NCBI GenBank assembly: GCA_902616905.1
Contig: CACMUP010000001.1
Location: forward strand, 1-42,721
Direction of reading: 5' to 3'
Source of the DNA: an uncultured Bacteroidota bacterium
GTDB lineage: Bacteria > Bacteroidota > Bacteroidia > Flavobacteriales > Flavobacteriaceae
DNA length: 42,721 nucleotides
Both the position numbers and the translations under genes were made by a program. The stretch's first letter is position 1, and each line of letters starts with the position of its first letter. Below the pieces are notes generated by a model. The model did not search any database and was not told the origin of the DNA. It saw nothing but the letters and a program-made list of their open reading frames with translations. Positions 16,675 to 26,381 of this stretch are shown here, in pieces.

Positions 16675-17532
16675 TTAATTTCTGATAGGTCTGTTTAAAA
16701 TTAGATCTAGATAAAGATTTATTTTTTCTTTTAAGTTGTTTCTATGGGAAATAAAATCTAGAAAACCCTTTTCTAACTGGAATTCACTTGTTTGAAATCC
16801 CTCTGGCAATTCTTTTCCTGTAGTGTCTTTTACTACTCTTGGACCTGCAAAAGCAATAAGAGCTTTTGGTTCAGCGATATTTATATCGCCTAACATTGCG
16901 TATGAAGCAGTAGTTCCACCTGTAGTTGGATCTGTGCAAACAGAAATGTAAGGCAATTTTGCCTCAGCTAATTGCACTAATTTTGCTGAGGTTTTGGCCA
17001 TTTGCATTAATGAAGTAGCTGATTCCATCATACGTGCTCCTCCAGATTTAGATATTATTACTAGAGGTAATTTATTTTTTATTGCGTAATCGGTAGCTCT
17101 AGAAATTTTTTCACCAACGACAGAACCCATAGAACCGCCTATAAATCTAAAGTCCATACAAGCTATAACAAGATTCTTACCTTTTGATGGTCCCACAGCA
17201 GTTCTTATTGCATCATATAGACCAGTTTTTTTGTGAGCATCTTTAAGTCGTTTAATATATTTTTTTGAATCTTCAAATTTTAAAAAGTCTTTTGATTTTA
17301 ACTCTTTATCAAATTCCTTAAAAACATTATTGTCAAAAAGAATTTCAAAATATTCCTTGCTACCAATATGAACATGGTAATCATCCTCTGGACTTACATA
17401 TTTATTATCTGCAAGTTCTTTAGCTTCAATTATCTTTCCAGTAGGAGTTTGATACCATAGCCCTTTGGGAATATCTTTTTTTTCTTCAGTTTTTGTATGG
17501 ATTCCTTTTTCACTTCTTTTAAACCAACTCAT
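16675..17532 (-). CDS. accD: Acetyl-CoA carboxylase carboxyltransferase subunit beta, without zinc-ribbon cysteines
   Basis: 285 residues. With AccA this subunit moves the carboxyl group from carboxybiotin to acetyl-CoA, the first step of fatty acid synthesis. The crotonase-fold core is well conserved: [69 protein letters not shown]. In E. coli the N terminus carries a Cys4 zinc ribbon. Here the matching segment [10 protein letters not shown] (24-33) and YVSPED (45-50) has none of the four cysteines, so no zinc can be bound there. I recall similar cysteine-free starts in other flavobacterial AccD proteins, so this is probably a lineage trait rather than decay. It lies 37 bases after fba and 99 before rpsO. 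Confidence 0.96.
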   Translation of the reverse strand: MSWFKRSEKGIHTKTEEKKDIPKGLWYQTPTGKIIEAKELADNKYVSPEDDYHVHIGSKEYFEILFDNNVFKEFDKELKSKDFLKFEDSKKYIKRLKDAHKKTGLYDAIRTAVGPSKGKNLVIACMDFRFIGGSMGSVVGEKISRATDYAIKNKLPLVIISKSGGARMMESATSLMQMAKTSAKLVQLAEAKLPYISVCTDPTTGGTTASYAMLGDINIAEPKALIAFAGPRVVKDTTGKELPEGFQTSEFQLEKGFLDFISHRNNLKEKINLYLDLILNRPIRN

Positions 17533-17569
17533 ATGTTCGATTTTAAATAAAGATATAAAATAAAGAAAA

Positions 17570-18637
17570 CTATAACGTATTAATATTATTTAAGTCCTCA
17601 AATGCTTTTACTAATCTTTTTTTAAAGGTATCCTCTCCAAGACGAAGCCATTTTCTAGGATCATAATATTTTTTGTTTGGTTGCTCAGCTCCTTCTGGAT
17701 TTCCAATTTGATTTTTAAGATATAGAATTTTATCATTCATGTAATCACGAATTCCTTCAGTGAAAGCAAATTGAAGGTCGGTATCAATATTCATTTTAAT
17801 TACACCATAACCTATTGATTCTTCTATTTCATTTTTTGAAGATCCTGAACCACCATGAAAAACAAAATCCACAGTGTTTTTAGGTAGATTATACTTTTTT
17901 GAAATATATTCTTGAGAATTTTTTAAAATTTTAGGTGTCAATTTTACATTTCCAGGTTTATAAACACCATGGACGTTTCCAAAAGCAGCAGCCACAGTAA
18001 ATTGTGAACTAACCTTACTTAACACTTCAAAAGCATACGCTACTTCTTCTGGTTGAGTATAAAGTTTTGAGGCATCTACATCACTATTATCAACACCGTC
18101 TTCCTCACCTCCTGTAACTCCAAGTTCTATTTCTAATGTCATTTCCATCTTAGACATTCTTTTTAGATATTTTTTGCAAATACTTATATTCTCTTCTATA
18201 GGTTCTTCAGATAAGTCAATCATATGTGAGCTGAATAGAGTTTTCCCATTTTGTTTATAGAATATTTCACTTGCATCTATAAGTCCATCAATCCATGGTA
18301 ATAAATTTTTTGCACAGTGATCTGTATGAAGAATAACAGTTGCTCCATATAATTCAGCTAATTCATGCACGTGTTTTGCTCCTGCTATAGCGCCTGCTAT
18401 GGCTGATTTTTGGTTTTCATTAGAAAGTCCTTTTCCAGAATTGAATTGTGCTCCACCATTGGAAAATTGGATTATAACGGGACTATTAAGTTCCTTGGCA
18501 GTTTCAAGTACTGCATTGATACTGTTAGTTCCAATGACGTTAACAGCTGGTAGTGCGAAAGCATTTTTTTTAGCAAGATTAAAAACTTCTTGTACTTTTT
18601 TTCCAGTAATTACACCGGGATTAATTTTGTGATTCAT
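17570..18637 (-). CDS. fbaA: Class II fructose-bisphosphate aldolase
   Basis: 355 residues from the ATG at 18637; a TTG one codon upstream is possible but unnecessary. This zinc enzyme splits fructose 1,6-bisphosphate into two triose phosphates in glycolysis and works in reverse in gluconeogenesis. Signature segments are HTDHC at 104-108 (catalytic Asp106 and zinc-binding His107), the glutamate-rich loop [13 protein letters not shown], the zinc-binding VFHGGSGS and the substrate-binding NIDTD. The length and the [15 protein letters not shown] segment match the class IIA (E. coli FbaA) type. It is followed by accD on the same strand and preceded 39 bases away by tamL. Confidence 0.97.
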   Translation of the reverse strand: MNHKINPGVITGKKVQEVFNLAKKNAFALPAVNVIGTNSINAVLETAKELNSPVIIQFSNGGAQFNSGKGLSNENQKSAIAGAIAGAKHVHELAELYGATVILHTDHCAKNLLPWIDGLIDASEIFYKQNGKTLFSSHMIDLSEEPIEENISICKKYLKRMSKMEMTLEIELGVTGGEEDGVDNSDVDASKLYTQPEEVAYAFEVLSKVSSQFTVAAAFGNVHGVYKPGNVKLTPKILKNSQEYISKKYNLPKNTVDFVFHGGSGSSKNEIEESIGYGVIKMNIDTDLQFAFTEGIRDYMNDKILYLKNQIGNPEGAEQPNKKYYDPRKWLRLGEDTFKKRLVKAFEDLNNINTL

Positions 18638-18676
18638 CAATTTTGGTTTGCTGTAAAAATAAAAACTTATTTGGTT

Positions 18677-21214
18677 TTAGAATGGATAATTTATACCTAT
18701 GTTAAATACTGCACTTCTAAAATTGTATTCAGACCACCATCTTTCATTAATTTCAAGAGAAGGATTATATGTTTTAAATCCTGTATCAAATCGAAAAACA
18801 AAAAAATCAAAATCATATCTAAGACCAAAACCCGAACCTATAGCAATTTCTGAAAGGTCCTCTAAACTATTGAATTTCATATCATCGCTTTCGACATCAT
18901 CCCACAGATTCCATATGTTTCCTAAATCAATAAAAAGACCACCTTTTAATGAACCAGTTATAGCAAAACGATACTCAAGATTAAAAGCTAATTTAAAATT
19001 AGCTTCATTAAATTCATTGATATTACTACTGCTTCCTGGACCTAATTTATATGCTTTCCATGCTCTATTATCGTTTGCTCCACCAGAAAAATATGATCTT
19101 GAAAATGGAATATTATTAGAATTACCATAAGGTATAGCCAATCCTGTAAATGCATGAAATGCGATCACACGCTCTCTTCCGAATGACCAGTGTTTAATAT
19201 AGTCTATTTCTGTTTTTATATATTGAGAGGGACTTACTCCTCCTAAAACATATTGGCCCAAATTATTTTTATTTGAATTTGAAAATTTTAAAAATTGATT
19301 TAAAAGATTGCCAATCCATTCAATTTTCAATCTGAATTGATAAAAATTTTCATCAAAAATACTTTTCTGGCTGTTCAGATTTAGGTTTAAAGAAGATCCT
19401 AATATTAAATTATTAGCTGTTAATCTGTCATAACGCTCCTTAATTGTATTAACAGTTTTATAGTCATTATCATCAATATTTAAAATTGTTTCGTTATTTA
19501 ACACATCATTAATAAAAGCTGAAGTTCCATCTGGTATTAACAAATCTCCAGTCTGATTTAATATTTCAGTTTTTCCATTATATAGTTTTGCTATTTTATT
19601 TAGCCTATCATATGAATTTCTATATACATTAAAATAATTTATCAAATTCCTGTTATTTACAAATTCAAGTTCAATCAATTTAAATTGAATTTTTTGTTCC
19701 TTTTTGGGTTTCCAATCAAATTGATATGACCCAGTAAAAAACTGTTTATCAAGACCAATATTTTCTTGAAGAGTCGTCCCTAAAATAATTTCTGTTTTTG
19801 GTGACATAATAGAGGGAACTAATGTTTTTTTATTAAATGGAACTAAGATTCTAGGGACAGTTAACTTTAAGTCTGCTCCTAACTCAAAAAGGTTAAAAAA
19901 TTTGTCATCATTTTGAGCAATATCTCTTGAAGCACCTAAGGTATTTTTAAGATTTAATTCTAAAATTTCAGTACCACTAAACAAATTTCTTATTCCCAAT
20001 CCCCCTCCGATCCCAAAGCCAAAATCTTGAATATTAGAATGCGATAAGTCTAGATCAAATCCTAATGAAAAGCGTTCTTTTGGATTTAAATATATTGATG
20101 CAATTAAAGATTCTTTATTTGGGGATAACTCATAATTTATGCTTGGATATTTAAAGTTTTTAAGATTGTTAAAATACCTAAAAGTTAAATTTCGATCTTC
20201 ATCACTGTAAAATTTTCCTTTTTTTACATTGATTCCTGATGTAATTGATTTTGGTTTAAATTTCAGCTTTCCTTTGCTATAAATTTTAAAATCTTTATAG
20301 TTAATTGAGTCACTGTATTTGGCAAAGTCATTTTTTGAATCGTCTACAAAAACTAAAACTTCATCAATTTTATATTTTTTATATGGAATCGTTTTAATGC
20401 TGTCATTCACACGTTTTTTTATGTCTTCAATTTTTATTTTTACTGGTATATTTAAATCATTACCTGAACTATCAATTGCAGCAGTAAATTGAACACTATT
20501 TTGTTGAAAATTATAAATACCATTATTCTTAAAAAGGAGAAATAAACGTTCTCTTTCCTTTTCAAATTTGTAGACCTCAAAGGGCTCTCCTTTTATAATT
20601 ATTTGTTTTTTTTTATTAGCATCGTACAATGTTTTAAGCTGTGGAGATTCAATTTCAGCTATAATCGATTCAATTAAATATTTTTGATTAGGCTCAATTT
20701 TGTATTTTAAAATGATTTTTTTTTCTTTAATTCTTATGCTGTCTACACTAACTTTAACGTTATAGTATCCGAGGTTTTTATAATATTGAACTATTCTTTT
20801 TTTAGATGTTTCAATATCGTTTTTTTTCAAATATGCTGGAGGTTCTCCTGTTTTTCTCAACCACTCATTAAATTTTGATATATAATTTTTTAAGGCATTG
20901 ATTTGTTTGTTTGATATTAGGTCTTCTAACTTTTTCCTTCTATTTAGTTTTTTTTGTACCCACAAATCAAATTTATCATTTGGATTAATGCTTGAGGATT
21001 CATAAAGTATTTTTCCTAAAGGAATTCCTAAAAATTTTTTATTTGATTGTGTAGTTATAATGAAGTTTACAGGGGAATTTGATAATAACCTGCCATCCTC
21101 ATATACTTCATTTTTGTGAATAATCGTCTCATCATTAAACTTTATGCTTGAACAGCTTTCTAAAACTAGTAAAATGAAAAGTAGTTTGACTAAATTTGTT
21201 TCAAGGAAATTCAA
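18677..21214 (-). CDS. tamL: BamA/TamA-superfamily outer membrane lipoprotein (TamL-like)
   Basis: 845 residues. A short signal ends in a probable lipobox LESC (Cys21), followed by SSIKF, so the protein is likely lipidated. Residues about 120-370 hold several POTRA-like alpha/beta repeats (for example YYKNLGYYNVKVSVD), and the region from about 385 to the C-terminal Phe is a 16-strand-type barrel of the Omp85 fold, with GGANDNRAWKAYKLGPG near the conserved barrel motif. Bacteroidota have such a lipidated BamA/TamA relative, called TamL, working with TamB-like proteins in outer membrane biogenesis. No ATG lies before the signal peptide: the start is TTG at 21214, with an in-frame stop seven codons upstream. 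It is divergent from the rRNA methyltransferase gene. Confidence 0.88.
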   Translation of the reverse strand: MNFLETNLVKLLFILLVLESCSSIKFNDETIIHKNEVYEDGRLLSNSPVNFIITTQSNKKFLGIPLGKILYESSSINPNDKFDLWVQKKLNRRKKLEDLISNKQINALKNYISKFNEWLRKTGEPPAYLKKNDIETSKKRIVQYYKNLGYYNVKVSVDSIRIKEKKIILKYKIEPNQKYLIESIIAEIESPQLKTLYDANKKKQIIIKGEPFEVYKFEKERERLFLLFKNNGIYNFQQNSVQFTAAIDSSGNDLNIPVKIKIEDIKKRVNDSIKTIPYKKYKIDEVLVFVDDSKNDFAKYSDSINYKDFKIYSKGKLKFKPKSITSGINVKKGKFYSDEDRNLTFRYFNNLKNFKYPSINYELSPNKESLIASIYLNPKERFSLGFDLDLSHSNIQDFGFGIGGGLGIRNLFSGTEILELNLKNTLGASRDIAQNDDKFFNLFELGADLKLTVPRILVPFNKKTLVPSIMSPKTEIILGTTLQENIGLDKQFFTGSYQFDWKPKKEQKIQFKLIELEFVNNRNLINYFNVYRNSYDRLNKIAKLYNGKTEILNQTGDLLIPDGTSAFINDVLNNETILNIDDNDYKTVNTIKERYDRLTANNLILGSSLNLNLNSQKSIFDENFYQFRLKIEWIGNLLNQFLKFSNSNKNNLGQYVLGGVSPSQYIKTEIDYIKHWSFGRERVIAFHAFTGLAIPYGNSNNIPFSRSYFSGGANDNRAWKAYKLGPGSSSNINEFNEANFKLAFNLEYRFAITGSLKGGLFIDLGNIWNLWDDVESDDMKFNSLEDLSEIAIGSGFGLRYDFDFFVFRFDTGFKTYNPSLEINERWWSEYNFRSAVFNIGINYPF

Positions 21215-21233
21215 TAAACTTAAATTAGATTTT

Positions 21234-21241
21234 CAAAAATA
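21234..21241 (-). promoter_or_regulatory. Possible tamL -7 element
   Basis: The minus strand reads TATTTTTG, matching TAnnTTTG, 19 bases before the tamL TTG start. No good -33 TTTG is found at the usual distance, and the match is cheap in AT-rich DNA, so this is tentative. Confidence 0.3.
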
Positions 21242-21251
21242 AGTCATTTTT

Positions 21252-21971
21252 ATGGTCAGTAAGAGCCAGCAAAAAAAAATCATACAACTAAAACAAAAAA
21301 AATATAGATCAAAGTTTGGTCTATTTGTTGCTGAGGGCAAAAAGGTAGTGAATGATTTACTAAACTCTGTAATTGAATGTGAATATCTTTTTTCGATAAA
21401 AAATATATCTCACCCAAAAGCCTTTAAAGTAACTGCATCTGAAATGAAAAAACTCAGTCACTTCAAAAATCATAGCTCAATTCTAGGGGTATTTAAAATA
21501 CCAGATATAAAATTAAATAACCAAAATAAATTAACTATTGTTTTAGATGGTGTTTCTGATCCTGGAAATTTAGGAACAATTATCCGTCTTTGTGATTGGT
21601 TCGGACTTAATCAACTAATATGTAGTTCTAATACTGTAGATTGTTTTAATCCAAAAGCTATCCAGTCATCAATGGGGTCTATTGCAAGGGTAAGTTGCCA
21701 TTACATTTCAGATCTTTTATCGTACATTAAATTAATTAATAAACCCGCTTATAAAGCTGAAATTAATGGTGCTTCAATTTATAAAAATCAATTACCAGGG
21801 TACGGGACCTATATTTTCGGAAGCGAATCACATGGAATTTCAAAAGAGATAACACAAAAAATAAAAAATCACATAGGTATTCCTAATTTTAAAGAAAATA
21901 ATGGTGCTGAAAGTTTAAATGTTGCAACATCAGTTGCAATTTTTTTGAGTGAAATTTATAGAAATGAATAA
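21252..21971 (+). CDS. SpoU/TrmH-family RNA 2'-O-methyltransferase
   Basis: 239 residues. An N-terminal substrate-binding domain (about 1-90, with FGLFVAEGKKVVNDLL) precedes the knotted SPOUT domain. All three family motifs are seen: LDGVSDPGNLGTIIRLCDWFG (motif 1, with the catalytic Asn and Arg), IFGSESHGIS (motif 2) and ESLNVATSVAIFLSEIYR (motif 3). The enzyme moves a methyl group from S-adenosylmethionine to a ribose 2'-OH of rRNA or tRNA; the exact target is not readable. It differs from the RlmB-type paralogue at 26644. It diverges from tamL (37 bases) and its stop abuts that of the convergent porT-like gene. Confidence 0.92.
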   Translation: MVSKSQQKKIIQLKQKKYRSKFGLFVAEGKKVVNDLLNSVIECEYLFSIKNISHPKAFKVTASEMKKLSHFKNHSSILGVFKIPDIKLNNQNKLTIVLDGVSDPGNLGTIIRLCDWFGLNQLICSSNTVDCFNPKAIQSSMGSIARVSCHYISDLLSYIKLINKPAYKAEINGASIYKNQLPGYGTYIFGSESHGISKEITQKIKNHIGIPNFKENNGAESLNVATSVAIFLSEIYRNE

Positions 21972-22715
21972 TTATTCAAAAGTAATTATTAAAGATACTC
22001 CTCGACTGAACATATTAATTATTTTTCCTGTCCAAGGGCTGTTTTCTTGATTATCTAAAATCAATTCATTTTGGAATGAGAAAATACCTCGAAATGATGG
22101 AGAGAACTTAAAATAATATAGATAAAATTCAAAACCTAAACCCAACTCATAATTAAAATTTTGAGATGTGGTTCGAAAAACATTACTAGCATTATCGTCA
22201 GAATTTTTTTCATTACTTGACAAATTAAAATCTGTAGAAAAACCTGTTAAAATAAAAGGACGAAAATTATTAATTCTTTTTGCATTAATTTTTAGATATA
22301 ATGGAAGATGAATATAAGTTGACTTAACTTCCCTAAAGCGATCTGATTCTCTTTCAAATTCAGGATATTCAGGATAATTTAGCTCTCTTTGATTATAATA
22401 TAAGCCAGGTTCAAATCGTAGATTTAAAAAATTATTAATTCTTAAGTCACCAATAAGACCAACATTAAAACCATTTTTTTGAACTACAGAAATATCATTA
22501 TACATCAAGTCTTTGTAATACGAATCTATGTATTCAAATTTAAAATCATATTTATTAGTTCCTAAAAAATAACCATAATGTATCTTCTTTTGATCAAAAC
22601 CAGGAAGATTTACGATACGCTCTTTTACTTCTGGATATTGTGCATTTATTTTTTGTCCAAGCAAACAAAAAATTAGTACACAAAAAAAAATTATATTTTC
22701 ATATTTTTTTTGCAA
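21972..22715 (-). CDS. porT: PorT/SprT-like outer membrane protein of type IX secretion
   Basis: 247 residues with a signal peptide ending KINAQ near residue 26, then a small outer-membrane beta-barrel pattern of alternating hydrophobic strands (for example NFLNLRFEPGLYYNQRELNY and STYIHLPLYLKINAK), the outline of the PorT family. PorT (SprT) is needed for type IX secretion and gliding in Bacteroidota. Its position after menG, overlapping it by 17 bases, fits the arrangement I recall from flavobacterial genomes and strengthens the call. It abuts the convergent methyltransferase gene. A general porin-like outer membrane beta-barrel protein is the alternative. Confidence 0.8.
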   Translation of the reverse strand: MQKKYENIIFFCVLIFCLLGQKINAQYPEVKERIVNLPGFDQKKIHYGYFLGTNKYDFKFEYIDSYYKDLMYNDISVVQKNGFNVGLIGDLRINNFLNLRFEPGLYYNQRELNYPEYPEFERESDRFREVKSTYIHLPLYLKINAKRINNFRPFILTGFSTDFNLSSNEKNSDDNASNVFRTTSQNFNYELGLGFEFYLYYFKFSPSFRGIFSFQNELILDNQENSPWTGKIINMFSRGVSLIITFE

Positions 22716-23430
22716 AATAAATTGAAGCGACTCCTAAAGTTTGTGGAGAATCTTCTACATCTATAAACCCATTTTTCTTTAAAATATTGTTAAATGATTT
22801 ACCATAAGGAAACACTTCAGCAGATTTGGATAAATAATTGTAAGCATAAAATTTTTTTGAAAAAATAAAACCAATTACTGGCATAATAAATTTAGTATAT
22901 AAATTATAAGTTAATCTTACAATCTTATTTTTTGGGATAGCAGTTTCTAGAATAATAAGAATACCCCTTGGTTTCAATACTCTTTTAATTTCGTTCAAAG
23001 CTTTATCCAAATTTTCAAAATTCCTCACACCAAAAGCGACTGTAATAACATCAAAGCTTTGATCTTCAAATTGTAAATTCTCTGAGTCACCTAACAACAT
23101 AGTTATTTTCTTACTTAACCCTTTTTTTTTCAATTTTTCAACACCTATTTCAAGCATTTTGGGTGAAATGTCGATTCCAATGATTTTTTTTGCCTCTAGT
23201 TTAGATAATTCAATAATTAAATCACCTGTCCCTGTGGCAATATCTAAGATAAATTCGTGTTTAAATTTTTTAATTATTTCATAAATTTTTCTTCTCCAAA
23301 AACAATCAATACCAAGTGAAATAATTCTATTTAAAATATCATAAGTTTTGGAAATTTCATCAAACATCTTAATGATTTGATTTTTTTTTGTTTCATTACA
23401 ATTTACGTAAGGGGTGATTATTTTTTTCAT
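22699..23430 (-). CDS. menG: Demethylmenaquinone methyltransferase
   Basis: 243 residues. The Rossmann-fold SAM site is clear (LDIATGTGDL at 62-71, acidic GIDISPKML at 85-93), as are the family marks MFDEISKTYDILNRIISLGID..WRR near the N terminus and VRNF in the central part. The enzyme (MenG, also called UbiE) methylates demethylmenaquinone in the last step of menaquinone synthesis, the respiratory quinone of this phylum. Its 3' end overlaps the porT-like gene by 17 bases, so the two are translated from one message. It diverges from trkA across 97 bases. Confidence 0.95.
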   Translation of the reverse strand: MKKIITPYVNCNETKKNQIIKMFDEISKTYDILNRIISLGIDCFWRRKIYEIIKKFKHEFILDIATGTGDLIIELSKLEAKKIIGIDISPKMLEIGVEKLKKKGLSKKITMLLGDSENLQFEDQSFDVITVAFGVRNFENLDKALNEIKRVLKPRGILIILETAIPKNKIVRLTYNLYTKFIMPVIGFIFSKKFYAYNYLSKSAEVFPYGKSFNNILKKNGFIDVEDSPQTLGVASIYFAKKI

Positions 23431-23486
23431 AAAGTTGCTTAATATAATAATTTAGTGAGTATTAATTTTGAATTTAGTTAAGCACA

Positions 23487-23505
23487 ACGAATATTCGTAT
23501 ATTTG
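23487..23505 (+). promoter_or_regulatory. Predicted trkA -7 element with overlapping 12-bp palindrome
   Basis: TATATTTG at 23498-23505 is a full match to TAnnTTTG, about 22 bases before the trkA ATG. The perfect palindrome ACGAATATTCGT (23487-23498) ends on the first base of the -7 element, a good place for a repressor to block polymerase. No convincing -33 TTTG is present at the normal spacing. Confidence 0.45.
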
Positions 23506-23527
23506 AACATATTTTCTAAATATTTTT

Positions 23528-24877
23528 ATGAAAATAATTATCGCAGGAGGGGGTGAAGTTGGATTTCATTTAGCTAAACTTCTATCTTATGAGTCCCTTG
23601 ATATAACTCTTATAGATAAAGATAAAGACCGACTAAATTACGCAGAATCTCATTTAGATATTCGTGTTGTCCGTGGGAACGCTATGTCTTTGTCCTCAAT
23701 GAACGAGGCCCAAGTAACAGAATCGGATCTTTTTATTGCAGTTACTGCGCAAGAGTCAGTTAATATTACAATATGTGCTTTGGCAAAACAACTTGGAAGT
23801 AAAAAAACTATTGCAAGGATTTCTAATATTGAACTTATAAAAGCACAAGATTCTATTAGTTTTCAAAATATAGGAATTGATGAGATTATTTCACCAGAGG
23901 AACTCGCAGCTGAGGAAATTCAACAACTTTTAGACCAATCCGCTTTTTCAAATAGTTATGAGTTTGAGGGAGGAGCACTAACTTTAATCGGTACAAAATT
24001 GAATGAGAATGTACCTTTTGTAGGAAAGACTGTTAAAGAAGCAGCTTCTTTTTTTCCTGATGTACATTTTATGCCTGTTGCTGTTCAAAGGAAAGGGACC
24101 CAATCTACTCAAATCCCAAGAGGTGATACACGTTTTGAAATTGGAGACACAGTTTTCTTTATAACTTTAAAAGAAGGAGTTGAAGAGTTATATAAACTCA
24201 CAGGTAAGACCAAAGCTTCTATAAAGAATGTAATGATTTTAGGTGGTGGAAGAATAGGATATAATACTGCTAGAGAATTATGTGATAAAAAATTTAATGT
24301 CACTCTCGTTGAAAAAAACAAAAAAAAGGCATTTGAGATAGCCGATTTATTACCAAATGCACTAGTAGTCCATGGTGATGGAAGAATTGCTGAGTTATTA
24401 GAGGAAGAAAATATAACATCTATGGATGCATTTATATCAGTAACTGAAAATTCAGAAACAAATATTATGAGTTGTCTTATGGCTCATACTAAAAAAGTGA
24501 AGAAAACAATAGCTCTTGTTGAAAACATGGATTATTTTCAACTTTCATATTCCATAGGGATTGATACCTTGATAAATAAAAAGTTATTGACCGCTAATAC
24601 GATTTTTAGATACATTCGAAAAGGAGAAGTAGTCGATATGAAAACACTAAATAATTTAAATGTTGAAATATTAGAGTTTGTAGTTAATGTGAATTCTGAA
24701 GTCGCAAATTATAAAATAAAAGATATTGAGTTTCCAAGAACAGCTATAATTGGTGGAGTCATAAAAGATGGTAAGGGAATTATAGCATTAGGAGATTATA
24801 ATATTTTACCAGGTGATAGAATTGTAGTTTGCTGTTTGCCTCGATCACTTAAAAGAATAGAGCGTTTATTTTTGTAA
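23528..24877 (+). CDS. trkA: Trk potassium uptake regulatory subunit TrkA
   Basis: 449 residues in two halves, each an NAD-binding RCK_N domain plus an RCK_C domain. The first dinucleotide site is GGGEVG at 7-12 with Asp30, the second GGGRIG at 239-244 with the acidic residue in VEKNKKK. RCK_C parts follow at about 145-220 and 370-449 (GDTVFFI, GDRIVVCCLP). TrkA sits on the cytoplasmic side of TrkH and gates it in response to nucleotides. trkH begins 4 bases after its stop, so the two form an operon. Confidence 0.97.
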   Translation: MKIIIAGGGEVGFHLAKLLSYESLDITLIDKDKDRLNYAESHLDIRVVRGNAMSLSSMNEAQVTESDLFIAVTAQESVNITICALAKQLGSKKTIARISNIELIKAQDSISFQNIGIDEIISPEELAAEEIQQLLDQSAFSNSYEFEGGALTLIGTKLNENVPFVGKTVKEAASFFPDVHFMPVAVQRKGTQSTQIPRGDTRFEIGDTVFFITLKEGVEELYKLTGKTKASIKNVMILGGGRIGYNTARELCDKKFNVTLVEKNKKKAFEIADLLPNALVVHGDGRIAELLEEENITSMDAFISVTENSETNIMSCLMAHTKKVKKTIALVENMDYFQLSYSIGIDTLINKKLLTANTIFRYIRKGEVVDMKTLNNLNVEILEFVVNVNSEVANYKIKDIEFPRTAIIGGVIKDGKGIIALGDYNILPGDRIVVCCLPRSLKRIERLFL

Positions 24878-24881
24878 TTCC

Positions 24882-26381
24882 ATGAGTAAATCTTTCAATT
24901 ACAAAATCGTCATATTTTTAATGGGTGTTTTGTTATTTTTCAATGGAGTCTTTATGTTAATTTCATCCTTTATAAGTCTAATATACAATGATGGTATTAC
25001 ATTTGAAATCACAACATCATCAATCATAGTATTATTTTTAGGTACATTTTTAATGGTTTTTTTTAGACACTACGAAAAACAAATACAAAAGAGGGAAGGA
25101 TATATAATTGTTACACTTGGGTGGCTAATGATGACTATCACTGGAATGCTTCCGTTTATTTTAACAAACAGCATTGATGATATATCTTCTACTTTTTTTG
25201 AAACCATGTCAGGTTACACAGCCACAGGAGCAACTATTCTTTCAGACATTGAATCTTTACCAAAGGGAATTCTTTTTTGGAGAAGTATGACTCATTGGAT
25301 TGGTGGAATGGGTATTATAGTTTTAGCAGTAGCTATTTTACCTTTACTAGGAATAGGGGGGATACAATTGTTTTCTGCTGAAGCACCTGGGCCTAACAAT
25401 GATAAATTACATCCACGAATTACAGATACAGCTAAAAGACTTTGGTTAATATATGTCTCACTTACCTTTATTGAGTCAATATTATTAAGTTTTGCCGGAA
25501 TGTCAATTTTTGATGCTTTAAATCATTCGATGAGCACAATGGCATCCGGAGGGTTTTCTACTAAAAATAATAGTTTAGCACACTGGAATCATTTACCATG
25601 GGTTCATTATATCATTATTATATTTATGTTTCTTGCAGGAACAAACTTTGTTCTCAGTTATTTTGCTATAACCGGGAAAATAAATAAGATTTTTAGAGAT
25701 AATGAATTTAAAATGTATTTATTGCTAATAATTATTATTTCATTAGTTGTTTTTATAATATTATATAGCAGTGTAGACTTAAATAATAGTTATTTTGAAA
25801 ATTCTCAAGTTTTTGGGAAGCTTGAGGGATCTTTAAGGCATGCAATTTTTCAAGTCATTGCTATTATTACTACTACTGGATTTGTAACAGCAGATTATAC
25901 ATCATGGACCCCATTTTTAACTGTTTTATTTTTTGGGATTATGTTTTTGGGTGGATCAGCTGGAAGTACATCTGGCGGAATTAAAGTCGTTAGACATTTA
26001 TTAATGATTAAAAGTGGGATACTTGAATTTAAGCGTACTTTACATCCAAATGCAATCATTCAAGCTCGATATAATAATAAATTAGTTAATCAGGAAATAA
26101 TTGCTAACGTTTTGGCATTTTTTATTCTTTACATGATTTCATTTATTGTAGGCAGTTTAATATTTGGGTTTTTAGGATTGGATTTTGAAAATGCTGTGGG
26201 TATCGCTGCAGCTACTTTAGGAAATGTTGGTCCAGCAATTGCAGATTTTGGTCCAACACAAAACTACAGTGGATTACCTGCGGCTGGAAAATTTTGGGCA
26301 TCATTTTTAATGTTGATAGGGCGATTGGAATTATTTACTGTTTTAATTTTATTTACACCATTCTTTTGGAAAAAAACTTAA
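24882..26381 (+). CDS. trkH: Trk potassium uptake channel subunit TrkH
   Basis: 499 residues, strongly hydrophobic throughout, with the four repeated membrane-pore-membrane units of the family. The filter loops each keep the key glycine: TATGA at 113-117, ASGGF at 221-225, TTTGF at 330-334 and TLGNVGP at 445-451. The intramembrane gate region near 355-366 is rich in Gly and Ser (FLGGSAGSTSGG). The protein conducts K+ into the cell under control of TrkA. Its last codons overlap by 4 bases the far end of the rarA remnant, which runs on the other strand. Confidence 0.97.
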   Translation: MSKSFNYKIVIFLMGVLLFFNGVFMLISSFISLIYNDGITFEITTSSIIVLFLGTFLMVFFRHYEKQIQKREGYIIVTLGWLMMTITGMLPFILTNSIDDISSTFFETMSGYTATGATILSDIESLPKGILFWRSMTHWIGGMGIIVLAVAILPLLGIGGIQLFSAEAPGPNNDKLHPRITDTAKRLWLIYVSLTFIESILLSFAGMSIFDALNHSMSTMASGGFSTKNNSLAHWNHLPWVHYIIIIFMFLAGTNFVLSYFAITGKINKIFRDNEFKMYLLLIIIISLVVFIILYSSVDLNNSYFENSQVFGKLEGSLRHAIFQVIAIITTTGFVTADYTSWTPFLTVLFFGIMFLGGSAGSTSGGIKVVRHLLMIKSGILEFKRTLHPNAIIQARYNNKLVNQEIIANVLAFFILYMISFIVGSLIFGFLGLDFENAVGIAAATLGNVGPAIADFGPTQNYSGLPAAGKFWASFLMLIGRLELFTVLILFTPFFWKKT

